Assembly: GCA_009781635.1 (NCBI GenBank)
Contig: WQXU01000006.1
Span: 1-64,000 of the forward strand
DNA: 64,000 bases
Direction of reading: 5' to 3'
DNA from: Treponema sp.
Lineage (GTDB): Bacteria > Spirochaetota > Spirochaetia > Treponematales > Breznakiellaceae
Shown: piece by piece, positions 1-8,028 of the stretch
Layout of the letters: each line of letters begins with the position of its first letter
Position numbering within the stretch: the first letter of the stretch is position 1
Notes under the pieces: generated by a model
Databases searched by the model: none
What the model was told of the DNA's origin: nothing
Seen by the model: the letters and a program-made list of their open reading frames with translations, nothing else
Made by a program: the position numbers and the translations under genes

Positions 1-27
1 CCCTCCCTTACGGTCGGCGCAGCCTTC

Positions 28-41
28 GGAAGTTCAAGTCT
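28..41 (+). repeat. Inverted copy of the tRNA-Leu T-arm in its trailer
   Basis: GGAAGTTCAAGTCT at 28-41 is an exact 14-base reverse complement of 115-128, the 3' half of the tRNA-Leu T-arm. Seventy-three nt separate the two arms. A precursor RNA could therefore pair its T-arm with its own trailer. The same arrangement with the same spacing occurs beside tRNA-Arg (11086-11096 against 11169-11178). The sequence beyond it (CTTACGGTCGGCGC, 7-20) resembles the TACGGGCCG motifs near 11005 and 11070. Confidence 0.6.
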
Positions 42-103
42 GATTAATTTACACAATAAAACACTTTTTGGCTTTTCTGAGAATTATTTTTTATTTTTAC
101 ATT

Positions 104-185
104 TGCGGCCTAGAAGACTTGAACTTCCATGCCTCTCGGCACTAGCACCTCAAGCTAGCGTGTCTACCAGTTCCACCAAGGCCGC
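104..185 (-). tRNA. tRNA-Leu (anticodon GAG)
   Basis: Read on the minus strand, the segment folds as a class II tRNA with a long variable arm. The acceptor stem is GCGGCCT paired with AGGCCGC, and the anticodon loop TTGAGGT sits between CTAGC and GCTAG, giving anticodon GAG. The T-arm contains GTTCAAGTC. The discriminator base is A (position 104), and CCA is not encoded, so it must be added after transcription. A TTGACA/TAAAAA promoter lies just upstream. The trailer holds an inverted copy of the T-arm at 28-41. Confidence 0.95.
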
Positions 186-197
186 AAAATCTTCTAT

Positions 198-226
198 TTT
201 TTATCAAAATTCCTTATTAATGTCAA
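198..226 (-). promoter_or_regulatory. Promoter of tRNA-Leu
   Basis: On the minus strand a perfect -35 TTGACA (221-226) is followed after 17 bp by TAAAAA (198-203). The predicted transcription start is about 6 nt upstream of the mature tRNA 5' end. It diverges from the ankyrin gene. Confidence 0.55.
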
Positions 227-271
227 TACCTCTTCCTAATTCTAAAATATCATTATGCCGATGATATATAT

Positions 272-3112
272 ATGAAAAAGGCATCTTTTTTTCCATCGCC
301 AGTTGGCATTTTAACGGTTTTTCTGCTTCTGACTTTTAGCTGCGCAAGCGCTCCGGAGGCAGCTTATGAAGCTCCGGCTGAAGAAGATACTCCTATCAAT
401 CCCTCTTCCCCTGTCTGGGCCATGCTTCAGAAGGGAGATGATCAGGCCCGCAGATTCTTTCTTGGTGAAGTAGAAGTTAATGCTACGGATCATAACGGGA
501 AAACACCTCTTCATTATGCCGCTGAAAGAAGGGATGCTCCCCTTGCTTCTTTCTTTCTGGCGCTTGGCGCAAATCCAAACACGCTGGATAACGAAGGGCA
601 AAGCGCTCTTGGAATATGCATTAGTAATGATGATCCTGTAACCGCAAAAGTTATTACAGCAGGCGGCGCAAGTGGCGGCGCAAATATACATCTTCCAATT
701 GCGAATAACACAACTGCTGCGTCTTTTGCTCTTGATAAAGGAGCATACATTTTTAAGGCTCTTTTAACGCCTTCCTCTATTGCGTTAACTGACAGTGAAG
801 GCAGGACTGCTCTTCATCTTGCAAGCATAAAAGGCAATTTAGAGGCTGCAAAAGATGTTCTTTCAGTTCTTCCTTCATCAAGTGTTTCAATTAACTTAAA
901 AGACAATAGCGGCAACAATGCCCTTGACTATGCATTAAGCAATCCTGGTTCTAAAAGTCATATTGAAATTGCAGAACAGCTTATTCTTTCAGGTTCAAAT
1001 TCCGAATACCATATTTTTAGTTATTTTGGTCCTGCTGTCCGTACTGCAAATTACAATACCCGCCGCAATGAAGGCCTTGCTCCCATACATTATGCCGTTA
1101 TGGGCAATTATACCGGGCTTATTGAATTTTTACTTGAAAGAAATATTGATGTAAATATAAAAAGCACATCAGGTGCCACGGCTCTGCATGAAGCTGTCCG
1201 TAAAGGTAATATTAATATTATAAAAATGCTCCTTGAAAATGATGCTGATGTTAACGCAAGGGATGCAAAAGGAAACACGCCTCTTCATACAGGAATTCCT
1301 GCTTCTGTTCACAAGGAAGTTGTAATACTCTTTCTTGAAAAAGGGGCAGATCCCAATCTTCGTGATGAACATGGAGATACTCCCCTGCATATCGCAATTA
1401 TTTTAAACCGCTCTGTTGATGTAATTCAGGCCTTTCTGAACGGCGGAAGCGATGTTCATATAAGAAATATTGAAGGTAAAATCCCGCTTTATATTGCAGT
1501 TCAGGAAAACCGCGCTGAATTAATTCCTGTTTTATTATCATACGGTTCTGAAGTATTTGCAGCCGATAATTCCGGCGTAACGCCTTTTGATATTGCAACA
1601 AGATCTTCTGATGAAATTTTTAATCTGATGATTACAGTTGAAACTGTAAACCAGAGAGACTCATATGGAAATACCATGCTTCATGCAACTGTCAGAAACC
1701 GCGGAACACCTTCCCAGATTGGCAGAATTCTGGATCAGAGAGCTCCTGTCGACTCAAGAAACAGAGACGGAGATACAGCCCTTCATATCGCAGTAAGAAT
1801 GAATCAAAGGCAAAACGGGGAATTTTTAATATCAAGGGGAGCTAGTATTTTTTCACTAAATGCTGCAGGGCACAGTCCCCTGTTTCTTGCCCTTAGCCCT
1901 GCAAACGGCGCAATGCGTGATTGGATTATAAATTCTGATACTATCATTGCCAAAGACGGTCTTGGAAATAACATGCTTCACTATGCTGCAAGCTGGAATT
2001 TAATTAATGCGATTCCTGTTATTGTAAGAAACGGAATATCTGTAGAAGATGTAAACGCTACAGGACAAACTCCTCTTTTTATGGCTGTTATAACAGACTC
2101 ACCTCCAACCATAAGAGCTCTTGTTGATAACAACGCAAACATAAATGTTCGTGACACTCAGGGCAGCTCTCTTTTACATTCCGCTGTCCGCTGGAATGCG
2201 ATTAATTCCTCTTTGCTTCTTTTATCATTGGGAATAGATATTAATGTATTTTCTTTGAATGGAAATACTCCGCTCCATGATGCTGTTATTCTTGGAATGT
2301 CGGATATTGAATCGCTTCTTATAAGCGCAGGCGCTGATCTTGAAGTAAGAAATATTGACGGAAATACTCCATTTATGGAAGCTGTAAGATCAGGTTTGAT
2401 AGCATCTGTATTAAAATTAAACACTTACGGAGCGGATTCATCAACAAGAAATACAAGAGGCGATACTCCATTGCATATTGCAGTAAGCATGGAACGCTTT
2501 GATATTATTAATGTACTTCTTGGAATGAATGCTTCAATTCATGCACGTAACACAAGGGAAAGAACTCCTTTTCAAACAGCTTTGAGCCAGTCATCCCGTA
2601 TGGTCTCTGTTCTGCTTTCAGGTAATAGAACCAATATTTCCGATGATATGGGAAACACTGCCCTGCATATTGCAATACAGGAAAGAGCTCATCCTGAAAT
2701 AATAAAAACAATTATAACAGGAGCAGGCAGGATAAACGCAGTAGACAGTAACGGAAGAACTCCCCTGCGTCTTGCTGTAGATCTAAATGCATGGGAGCTT
2801 GCCAAATTAATTGCAGATGAAGGCGCAGATCCTTTCATTGCCGCCATTGATAATAAAACACCAGCCGAGATTGCATTCTCCAAGGGTGAAGAATGCATAA
2901 GAGCCATTTTTTCAGGAAGGGCGATAAATGCAAGGGACAGTTCAGGAAATACAATTCTTCATATTGCGGCAAGACACAGCAATCCTTTGATAATTTCCCT
3001 TCTTATAGAGTTAGGAGCTAACAGAACAATAAGAAATATTGCATCTGAGATTCCCTTTGATATTGCAGTAAGATGGAACAGAAATGACAATGCTGAACTT
3101 TTAAGAAGTTAG
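272..3112 (+). CDS. Giant ankyrin-repeat lipoprotein
   Basis: The 946-residue protein starts with a signal peptide ending in a spirochaete-type lipobox (LTFSC, Cys about residue 24). The mature protein is therefore probably lipid-anchored in the periplasm or on the surface. Nearly all of the remainder is tandem ankyrin repeats of about 33 residues with the usual G-x-TPLH-A and LL--GAD-N/V-R-- signatures (for example GNTPLHTGI, GDTPLHIAV). I estimate over 20 repeats, some degenerate. Ankyrin solenoids bind proteins and no catalytic domain is visible, so the partner is unknown. No Shine-Dalgarno precedes the ATG. The gene stands alone between a divergent tRNA-Leu and the Sia islet. The ankyrin call is secure; the role is not. 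Confidence 0.9.
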   Translation: MKKASFFPSPVGILTVFLLLTFSCASAPEAAYEAPAEEDTPINPSSPVWAMLQKGDDQARRFFLGEVEVNATDHNGKTPLHYAAERRDAPLASFFLALGANPNTLDNEGQSALGICISNDDPVTAKVITAGGASGGANIHLPIANNTTAASFALDKGAYIFKALLTPSSIALTDSEGRTALHLASIKGNLEAAKDVLSVLPSSSVSINLKDNSGNNALDYALSNPGSKSHIEIAEQLILSGSNSEYHIFSYFGPAVRTANYNTRRNEGLAPIHYAVMGNYTGLIEFLLERNIDVNIKSTSGATALHEAVRKGNINIIKMLLENDADVNARDAKGNTPLHTGIPASVHKEVVILFLEKGADPNLRDEHGDTPLHIAIILNRSVDVIQAFLNGGSDVHIRNIEGKIPLYIAVQENRAELIPVLLSYGSEVFAADNSGVTPFDIATRSSDEIFNLMITVETVNQRDSYGNTMLHATVRNRGTPSQIGRILDQRAPVDSRNRDGDTALHIAVRMNQRQNGEFLISRGASIFSLNAAGHSPLFLALSPANGAMRDWIINSDTIIAKDGLGNNMLHYAASWNLINAIPVIVRNGISVEDVNATGQTPLFMAVITDSPPTIRALVDNNANINVRDTQGSSLLHSAVRWNAINSSLLLLSLGIDINVFSLNGNTPLHDAVILGMSDIESLLISAGADLEVRNIDGNTPFMEAVRSGLIASVLKLNTYGADSSTRNTRGDTPLHIAVSMERFDIINVLLGMNASIHARNTRERTPFQTALSQSSRMVSVLLSGNRTNISDDMGNTALHIAIQERAHPEIIKTIITGAGRINAVDSNGRTPLRLAVDLNAWELAKLIADEGADPFIAAIDNKTPAEIAFSKGEECIRAIFSGRAINARDSSGNTILHIAARHSNPLIISLLIELGANRTIRNIASEIPFDIAVRWNRNDNAELLRS

Positions 3113-3130
3113 AGATGGGACTGGGGGCTT

Positions 3131-3285
3131 TCCTTTCGGCTCCTACGGACCGCAAAAAAGTTTCGAGTCCCGATTGTTTAGAGTATTTTTTCCATTAATT
3201 AAAATATCTAAATTGAAAAACTTTTTTTTACTTTTGACAGACGCAGGACTCACCTCCAGCTCCAGATGCTAGGTGTACCTTATTC
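3131..3285 (-). repeat. Left copy of tRNA-Arg 3' end plus trailer (att-like direct repeat)
   Basis: Same orientation and order as the right-hand copy at 11056-11175: the tRNA-Arg 3' end (GACAGACGCAGGACTC at 3236-3251), an AT-rich trailer containing AAAATATCTAAATTGAAAAA, an inverted T-arm copy TTTCGAGTCCC (3161-3171) and the motif TTTCGGCTCCTACGGACCGC (3133-3152). The tRNA portion is degenerate and cannot fold, which is what a distal attachment-site remnant would look like. Only the right copy has the intact tRNA. Confidence 0.75.
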
Positions 3286-3417
3286 TTACTTTCCTCTATA
3301 AATTAGGCATAGACAAATTATAGAAGAATGTAAATCAATATCAGTGATAAACAGGGATAAAGCAAAAAATGCTACAGCTTTGTGCTGCATTAAAAAAAAG
3401 AAAAAAAACATTTTAAC

Positions 3418-3446
3418 TTGACAAAATACAAAAACCATAATAAGAT
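3418..3446 (+). promoter_or_regulatory. Sigma-70-type promoter of the Sia operon
   Basis: TTGACA (3418-3423), a 17-bp spacer and TAAGAT (3441-3446) lie about 95 bp upstream of the first Sia gene. The leader ends in AAGGAG 10 nt before the ATG at 3541. All following genes to 10942 are tightly spaced on this strand, so this is probably the main islet promoter. Confidence 0.6.
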
Positions 3447-3540
3447 TTTTACATACTTTTTATAGAATAAAACGGTTGCATTAAATCAATCCTATACATG
3501 AAGTTTATAAAAAACATCGACAAGAAGGAGTTGACAAGTC

Positions 3541-6204
3541 ATGCTGACTTGCTTCAAGATTCTCAGTAAACAAGTAAAAAGAAAAGTAAAAGAAGTAATA
3601 ACATCACTTATTATTGCCGGATTATTTACTGTCATTTTTTCCGCTTGCTCAGCGCAACCGCAAATTTTGCAACAAAGTATACTGCGCAATCCGCAGTCAA
3701 ACTCAAACCCGTTCACATCATACTTGGACATACCTGGTTTAATGAAAAATGAAATCGAAGCCATCAAAGCATTACAAGCAGAGTATGATTATTTTGTTTT
3801 GGGTATGCACCCAACAACCGAAATTTTTGTGGCAAACGGCGAAATAAAAGGATATGCCGCATTATTGTGCGATTGGTTGACCGGGTTGTTTGGTATAACT
3901 TTCGTTCCCCGTATTCTAAACTGGAGTGACCTTATTTCGGGTTTGGAATCTCATGAAATAAACTTTACTGCTACATTGTCTCCCACAGAAGAACGCCGCA
4001 GAACATATATAATGACAGATGCCATTGTATGGCACACCATATCATATTTTACACTAACAGATTCAATACCGTTAGCCGAAATATCAACCCATAGTGTTCC
4101 CCGTTACGCTTTCCTTGAAGGGTCAATTATTTACAAAGAAGTGTCCCCGTTTATTTCCTACCCGTTTGAAGCGGTTTTTATCAGCGATTATGATACTGCA
4201 TATAAAATGCTCAAGAATGGCGAAATAGATGTATTCTTTGATAAAAACACAGCCGAAGGATCTTTTGAGGATTCAGCGCGGGAAACTTCGTTGCAAAATG
4301 CGCGGGAAACTTCGTTGCAAAATGCGCGGGAAACTTCGTTGCAAAATGCGCGGGAAACTGCGTTGCAAAATGTGCACATTAAAAACCATGATTTTTATCC
4401 GCTTATTTATATACCAATGTCCCTGGCAACACAAAACCCCGCACTTGAGCCGATTATTTCGGTGGTTCAAAAAGCATTACATGCAGGAGTTGTTCAATGT
4501 TTAGTTGAGTTGTATATCAAAGGTCATCAAGATTATTTATATTACACATTACAATCACGCCTTACTGCGGAAGAAAAACGATACATAAGCGAAAACCCTG
4601 TTATAAGAGTCGCTATGGAAACCAGTAATTATCCTGTCTCGTTTTTTAATGAACGCGAAAACGAATGGCAGGGTATCGCCATTGATATATTAAATGAAAT
4701 CGGGAGATTTACCGGGCTTCATTTTGAAAATGCAAACGATATAGACGCTGCCTTTGCTGATTTGTTAAGACTAACAGAAAACGGAGAAGCGGCAATTATA
4801 ACCGAAGTGTTCCGAACGCCTGAAAGGGAAAAGCAGTTTCTCTTACCTGACATTTCCTATATGACTGTTTACCCTGCGCTGATATCAGCATCAAACCACC
4901 GTAACATTACATTAAATGAAATATTGTATATGAGAATCGGTTTAATAGAAAATTATAGTCAAACCGCCTTGTTTAATCAGTGGTTCCCCAATCATTACTA
5001 TGTTAAATATTTTGACAGTAACTTGTCTGCGTTTAACGCGCTCGACCGGGGTGAGTTAGATATGGTTATGACAAGCAGCCATGACTTATTAATTCTAACG
5101 CATTATTTGGAAAGACCGGGATATAAATTGAACTTTATGTTCGATTACAGTTTCGAGTCAACATTCGGCATAAACCGAAACGACGCTGCCTTGCATTCAA
5201 TTATTAATAAATCATTGGATATTTTAAATACAACAATAATTTCGGAACAATGGGTATCACGGACATTCGATTACCGTGCGAATATTTTGGAAGCTCAGTT
5301 ACCGTGGATTTATGGAACAGGCGCACTGCTTCTGCTGCTTTTGATTGTGCTTCTGCTTTTAGTCATCTTTTTTTACAGGAAAACCGTTATAGAGAAAGCT
5401 GCACACCAGGCGGAACTTGCTAAAGGACATGCAGAAGCTGTCGCAGAAGCGATGAGAGCAGGTATCGAATACGCAGGCACTATCCAAACAAATACGCTGC
5501 CCCCTGACAATGACCTGGAAAAAATATTTTCCGATTATTCTATTATCTGGAAACCTCGTGACGGTGTGGGCGGCGATATATATTGGATGAAGAATTTCGA
5601 CAATGGCACGGTATTTTGCGTTTGTGACTGTACAGGACACGGAACACCAGGAGCATTGCTGACCATGCTGGTTGTCAGTGCGTTCGAGTCTGTGATAAGA
5701 CAAAACAACTGCCACAATACTGCCCACACAGTATGGGAATTGGAAAAACGGCTTTATAATGTTTTCAATGTTTCCGGAAGAAACGAAGAAGACTTAAAAG
5801 ACGGTTGTGACCTGGCTGTGTTGTTTATTGCAAAAGACGGAAATATTACTGTTTCTGCCGCTAACACCGATGTTTTTGTTTGCGACGGTAATGAAGTCAT
5901 GCGTTATAGAGGACAAAGGATATTTATAGGTGAAGGCAATATAAAGAGTGAAGATAATATTAAAACCGTTTATATTACAGCCAATCCCAATAATAAATAT
6001 TATATCGCTTCTGACGGATTGTATGACCAGCCAAGCCCTGTCTGCAGAGGCTCCTTCGGGTATAAGAGATTTAGTGAACTTATCCTGGCTCACCACAATG
6101 AGAAGTTATCTGTTATATCTGATAAGGTATGGGAAGCTTTTGAAGCCCATCGCGGCAGCTTCGTTCGCGTAGATGATTTCCAGTTAATCACATTTAAGTT
6201 GTAA
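3541..6204 (+). CDS. SiaA-type PP2C phosphatase with two periplasmic solute-binding sensor domains
   Basis: 887 residues. A hydrophobic N-terminal segment ends in a lipobox-like IFSAC. Two bacterial extracellular solute-binding (SBP family 3) domains follow, about 65-330 and 345-585, then one membrane helix (LPWIYGTG plus a Leu-rich run, about 587-615), a short coiled coil, and a SpoIIE/PP2C serine/threonine phosphatase domain (about 660-887). Metal-site motifs are VGGDIYW, CDCTGHGTPGALL, DGCDLAVLF, DGLYDQ and VDDF. In the Pseudomonas SiaABCD pathway, SiaA dephosphorylates SiaC. Here the HAMP/Cache input is replaced by ligand-binding lobes, so an amino-acid-like ligand is a plausible but inferred signal. 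Four in-frame 24-bp repeats interrupt the first sensor domain (residues 246-277). AAGGAG lies 10 nt before the ATG. Confidence 0.85.
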   Translation: MLTCFKILSKQVKRKVKEVITSLIIAGLFTVIFSACSAQPQILQQSILRNPQSNSNPFTSYLDIPGLMKNEIEAIKALQAEYDYFVLGMHPTTEIFVANGEIKGYAALLCDWLTGLFGITFVPRILNWSDLISGLESHEINFTATLSPTEERRRTYIMTDAIVWHTISYFTLTDSIPLAEISTHSVPRYAFLEGSIIYKEVSPFISYPFEAVFISDYDTAYKMLKNGEIDVFFDKNTAEGSFEDSARETSLQNARETSLQNARETSLQNARETALQNVHIKNHDFYPLIYIPMSLATQNPALEPIISVVQKALHAGVVQCLVELYIKGHQDYLYYTLQSRLTAEEKRYISENPVIRVAMETSNYPVSFFNERENEWQGIAIDILNEIGRFTGLHFENANDIDAAFADLLRLTENGEAAIITEVFRTPEREKQFLLPDISYMTVYPALISASNHRNITLNEILYMRIGLIENYSQTALFNQWFPNHYYVKYFDSNLSAFNALDRGELDMVMTSSHDLLILTHYLERPGYKLNFMFDYSFESTFGINRNDAALHSIINKSLDILNTTIISEQWVSRTFDYRANILEAQLPWIYGTGALLLLLLIVLLLLVIFFYRKTVIEKAAHQAELAKGHAEAVAEAMRAGIEYAGTIQTNTLPPDNDLEKIFSDYSIIWKPRDGVGGDIYWMKNFDNGTVFCVCDCTGHGTPGALLTMLVVSAFESVIRQNNCHNTAHTVWELEKRLYNVFNVSGRNEEDLKDGCDLAVLFIAKDGNITVSAANTDVFVCDGNEVMRYRGQRIFIGEGNIKSEDNIKTVYITANPNNKYYIASDGLYDQPSPVCRGSFGYKRFSELILAHHNEKLSVISDKVWEAFEAHRGSFVRVDDFQLITFKL
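4276..4371 (+). repeat. Four tandem 24-bp in-frame repeats inside siaA1
   Basis: Four head-to-tail 24-bp units (4276-4299, 4300-4323, 4324-4347, 4348-4371) begin GCGCGGGAAACTTCGTTGCA and end AAAT. The first three are identical; the fourth has one change (ACTTCG to ACTGCG). Each is translated as ARETSLQN (last unit ARETALQN). The unit is 8 codons long, so frame is kept. Related units occur at 7518-7589 (inverted) and 10160-10207. Confidence 0.97.
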
Positions 6205-6222
6205 TAGACAGGAGTTAATTTC

Positions 6223-6963
6223 ATGGAAATAGATATTTATGAAGAAGAACAGAAAATATATGATGAAGCGGCTGCTCGTGTTTTGGAAATTAAAAACGGA
6301 GCGCATTTTGATTTTGCTGAATACGCAAAACTCACAAAAGAGTACGGAGGAATCCTAAAGCAGCTCCGCCGGATTACCCGAATTACCGATCGCACCGCAA
6401 GGGGTCTGCATGAGAACAATTTGGATTTAACCGACAAGGTACATTATGATGCGCTGACCGGGATTTATAACAGACGCTTTATGGAAGATAACTTGAAGCG
6501 GATTATAAAAACATTATCACGTTCTGCCGGCAGCGAACTTAGCGTATTGATGATGGATATTGACTTTTTCAAGAAGTACAACGACACATACGGACACAGC
6601 GAAGGCGATATTTGCTTAAAAGCAATCGCAGAAACTATAACGGAATGCCTGTTACGCCCCGATGATTTCGTGGCCAGATACGGCGGCGAGGAATTTGTTG
6701 TAATCCTGCCTAACACCGATGAAAGCGGAGCACGTGTCATGGCAAATAAAATCCTCGCTAACATTCAGGCAAAAAACATTCCTCATGAAAAAAATGAAGT
6801 TGCAAGTTGTGTAACCACCTCAATTGGAATTACGACAAGTGAAGTAAAACGAGGACAAGAAGGAAGCGCTTATATAAAACGAGCTGATGAAGCGTTGTAT
6901 GTGTCAAAGCAAAACGGCCGTAACCGGTATACCTTTATAGAATTAAAAGGGGAAGAAGTATGA
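6223..6963 (+). CDS. SiaD-like GGDEF diguanylate cyclase
   Basis: 246 residues, cytoplasmic, with no membrane segment. An N-terminal helical region (about 1-80) precedes a GGDEF domain with the active-site motif GGEEF (about residue 154) and an inhibitory I-site RPDD five residues upstream, so it should make c-di-GMP and be subject to product inhibition. Size and the absence of a sensor match SiaD of Pseudomonas, which is activated by unphosphorylated SiaC. The gene lies between siaA1 and siaB1, overlaps siaB1 by ATGA (6960-6963) and is preceded by CAGGAG. It is the only cyclase in the islet and so could be the shared output of both Sia modules. Confidence 0.88.
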   Translation: MEIDIYEEEQKIYDEAAARVLEIKNGAHFDFAEYAKLTKEYGGILKQLRRITRITDRTARGLHENNLDLTDKVHYDALTGIYNRRFMEDNLKRIIKTLSRSAGSELSVLMMDIDFFKKYNDTYGHSEGDICLKAIAETITECLLRPDDFVARYGGEEFVVILPNTDESGARVMANKILANIQAKNIPHEKNEVASCVTTSIGITTSEVKRGQEGSAYIKRADEALYVSKQNGRNRYTFIELKGEEV

Positions 6964-7607
6964 AGATGGATATTGAGCAATACAATGAAATGCTGAATAA
7001 AAATAACATCGGCGTTATTTACAGCGGCCCGATTTGGTCGGATGGCATTGACGGCATGGCGGAGATTATGAAAAAACGGCTTGAATTTGATGATATGCCT
7101 TACACCGCATCTAAATCCGTATTCTCGATTTTTGTTGAACAAATCAATAATATGATGATGTATTCGGCGGAAAAGGAAAAAAAAATAAACGCAGAGAGAT
7201 GCGAAACGGAAATAGTAAAGGGTGTTTTTATTTTAGGGCTTCAAGAAGACACATATTTTATTCAAACCGGGAATTTAGTAACGAACAGCAACGCCGAAAT
7301 TCTTAAAAAGCGAATTGACCACCTTAACTCCCTTGATAAAAAACAACTGCGCCAATACCATAAAGAGCGAATGAATGCTGAAAACGATAATCCGGAAAGT
7401 CATGGCGCGGGGATTGGACTTATCGAAGTGGCGCGACGCTCGACTTCCCCTATTGAATACTCTCTTAATCCTCGCGGTGATAAAATGCAATATTTTACAA
7501 TGTATTTAACCGTAACACATAATGCAACGGAGTTTCCCGCGCATAATGCAACGGAGTTTCCCGCGCATAATGCAACGGAGTTTCCTGTACAAGGAGGTAA
7601 GTTATAA
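6960..7607 (+). CDS. SiaB-like kinase (first copy), with repeat-extended C-terminus
   Basis: 215 residues, matching the SiaB/DUF6272 family, which phosphorylates SiaC. The motif GAGIGLIEVARR (about 142-153) resembles the G-box of GHKL ATPases, and NNMMMYSAE marks the N-terminal helix. It aligns throughout with the second copy (9944-10549): shared stretches include YSGP-W-DGIDGMAE, RIDHLN-LD and GAGIGLIEVARR. The paralogue stops after YVTI, whereas this protein continues past YLTVT with three HNATEFPA-type units encoded by the inverted 24-bp repeat, then VQGGKL. The start overlaps the cyclase stop (ATGA). The stop overlaps the siaC1 start (TAATG), consistent with translational coupling. Confidence 0.82.
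   Translation: MKMDIEQYNEMLNKNNIGVIYSGPIWSDGIDGMAEIMKKRLEFDDMPYTASKSVFSIFVEQINNMMMYSAEKEKKINAERCETEIVKGVFILGLQEDTYFIQTGNLVTNSNAEILKKRIDHLNSLDKKQLRQYHKERMNAENDNPESHGAGIGLIEVARRSTSPIEYSLNPRGDKMQYFTMYLTVTHNATEFPAHNATEFPAHNATEFPVQGGKL
7518..7589 (-). repeat. Three tandem 24-bp repeats in reverse orientation at the 3' end of siaB1
   Basis: Three 24-bp units (7518-7541, 7542-7565, 7566-7589), each starting CATAATGCAACGGAGTTTCC. The reverse complement CGCGGGAAACTCCGTTGCA matches the units at 4276-4371 with about three differences per 24. They are translated in frame as HNATEFPA, twice, then HNATEFPV. The last unit has diverged in its final bases just before the ribosome-binding site (AAGGAGG) of siaC1. 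Confidence 0.95.
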
Positions 7608-7987
7608 TGGCATTCTATTTAGAAAAAGAAAAAACGTTTTCAACCCCTTACATCATTATAGATGAGAAAAAAGGCTACATGAAAATGGAAGGACAATGCT
7701 TCCATGAAAATGTTGTTGTATTATTCAAAGAAATTAACGATTGGTTAGACATTTATCTTAAAACAGATTTCGGTTTGTTTACCTTTGACTGCGACATTGA
7801 ATATTTGAACAGCTCTACTTTAAAGCTGTTAAATGTTTTACTGTTAAAACTTGATAAGCATTCCTGTGAAAATAATAAAATTATCGTAAACTGGATTACA
7901 ATTGAAGAAGATGACATAATGATTGAGTGCGGTGAGGATTATCAAGAGGAAATGGAAAGTTTAAAATTTAATTTACTTACAAAGTAA
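7607..7987 (+). CDS. SiaC-like switch protein (first copy; DUF1987)
   Basis: 126 residues, the normal length of SiaC/DUF1987 proteins. In the Pseudomonas pathway SiaC is phosphorylated on a threonine by SiaB, dephosphorylated by SiaA, and binds SiaD only when unphosphorylated. The segment YLNSSTLKLL contains the likely phosphoacceptor region; Ser69 and Thr71 are conserved in the second copy (YFNSATSKLL). AAGGAGG lies about 8 nt upstream of the ATG, and the start overlaps the siaB1 stop. The phosphosite is inferred from family knowledge. Confidence 0.85.
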   Translation: MAFYLEKEKTFSTPYIIIDEKKGYMKMEGQCFHENVVVLFKEINDWLDIYLKTDFGLFTFDCDIEYLNSSTLKLLNVLLLKLDKHSCENNKIIVNWITIEEDDIMIECGEDYQEEMESLKFNLLTK

Positions 7988-8028
7988 TAACATCTGATAA
8001 AAAATCATTTTTAAGGAGACTTAGAATA

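Larger units (their letters stand above)
3113..3540. other. Intergenic region with degenerate tRNA-Arg copy and islet promoter
   Basis: This gap of about 430 bp has no credible gene. Positions 3131-3251 are roughly 85-90% identical to 11056-11175, the tRNA-Arg 3' end and trailer. Positions 3236-3285 hold a decayed tRNA-Arg 3' half that has lost about 9 bases of the T-arm. After an A-rich stretch (3391-3410) comes the promoter of the Sia operon at 3418-3446. I see no recombinase remnant. Confidence 0.7.

Noticed and set aside
3364-3387. Terminator hairpin upstream of the Sia promoter
   Set aside because: ATGC...GCAT pairs, but the inner stem has mismatches and the flanking homopolymer is A on this strand; support is too weak.
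4276-4371. Tandem repeats as a CRISPR array
   Set aside because: Units are head to tail with no spacers, are in frame inside a gene, and no cas gene is present.
4188-4504. Open reading frames on both strands across the repeat block
   Set aside because: They arise because the 24-bp unit has no stop in any frame; they lack start signals and lie inside siaA1.
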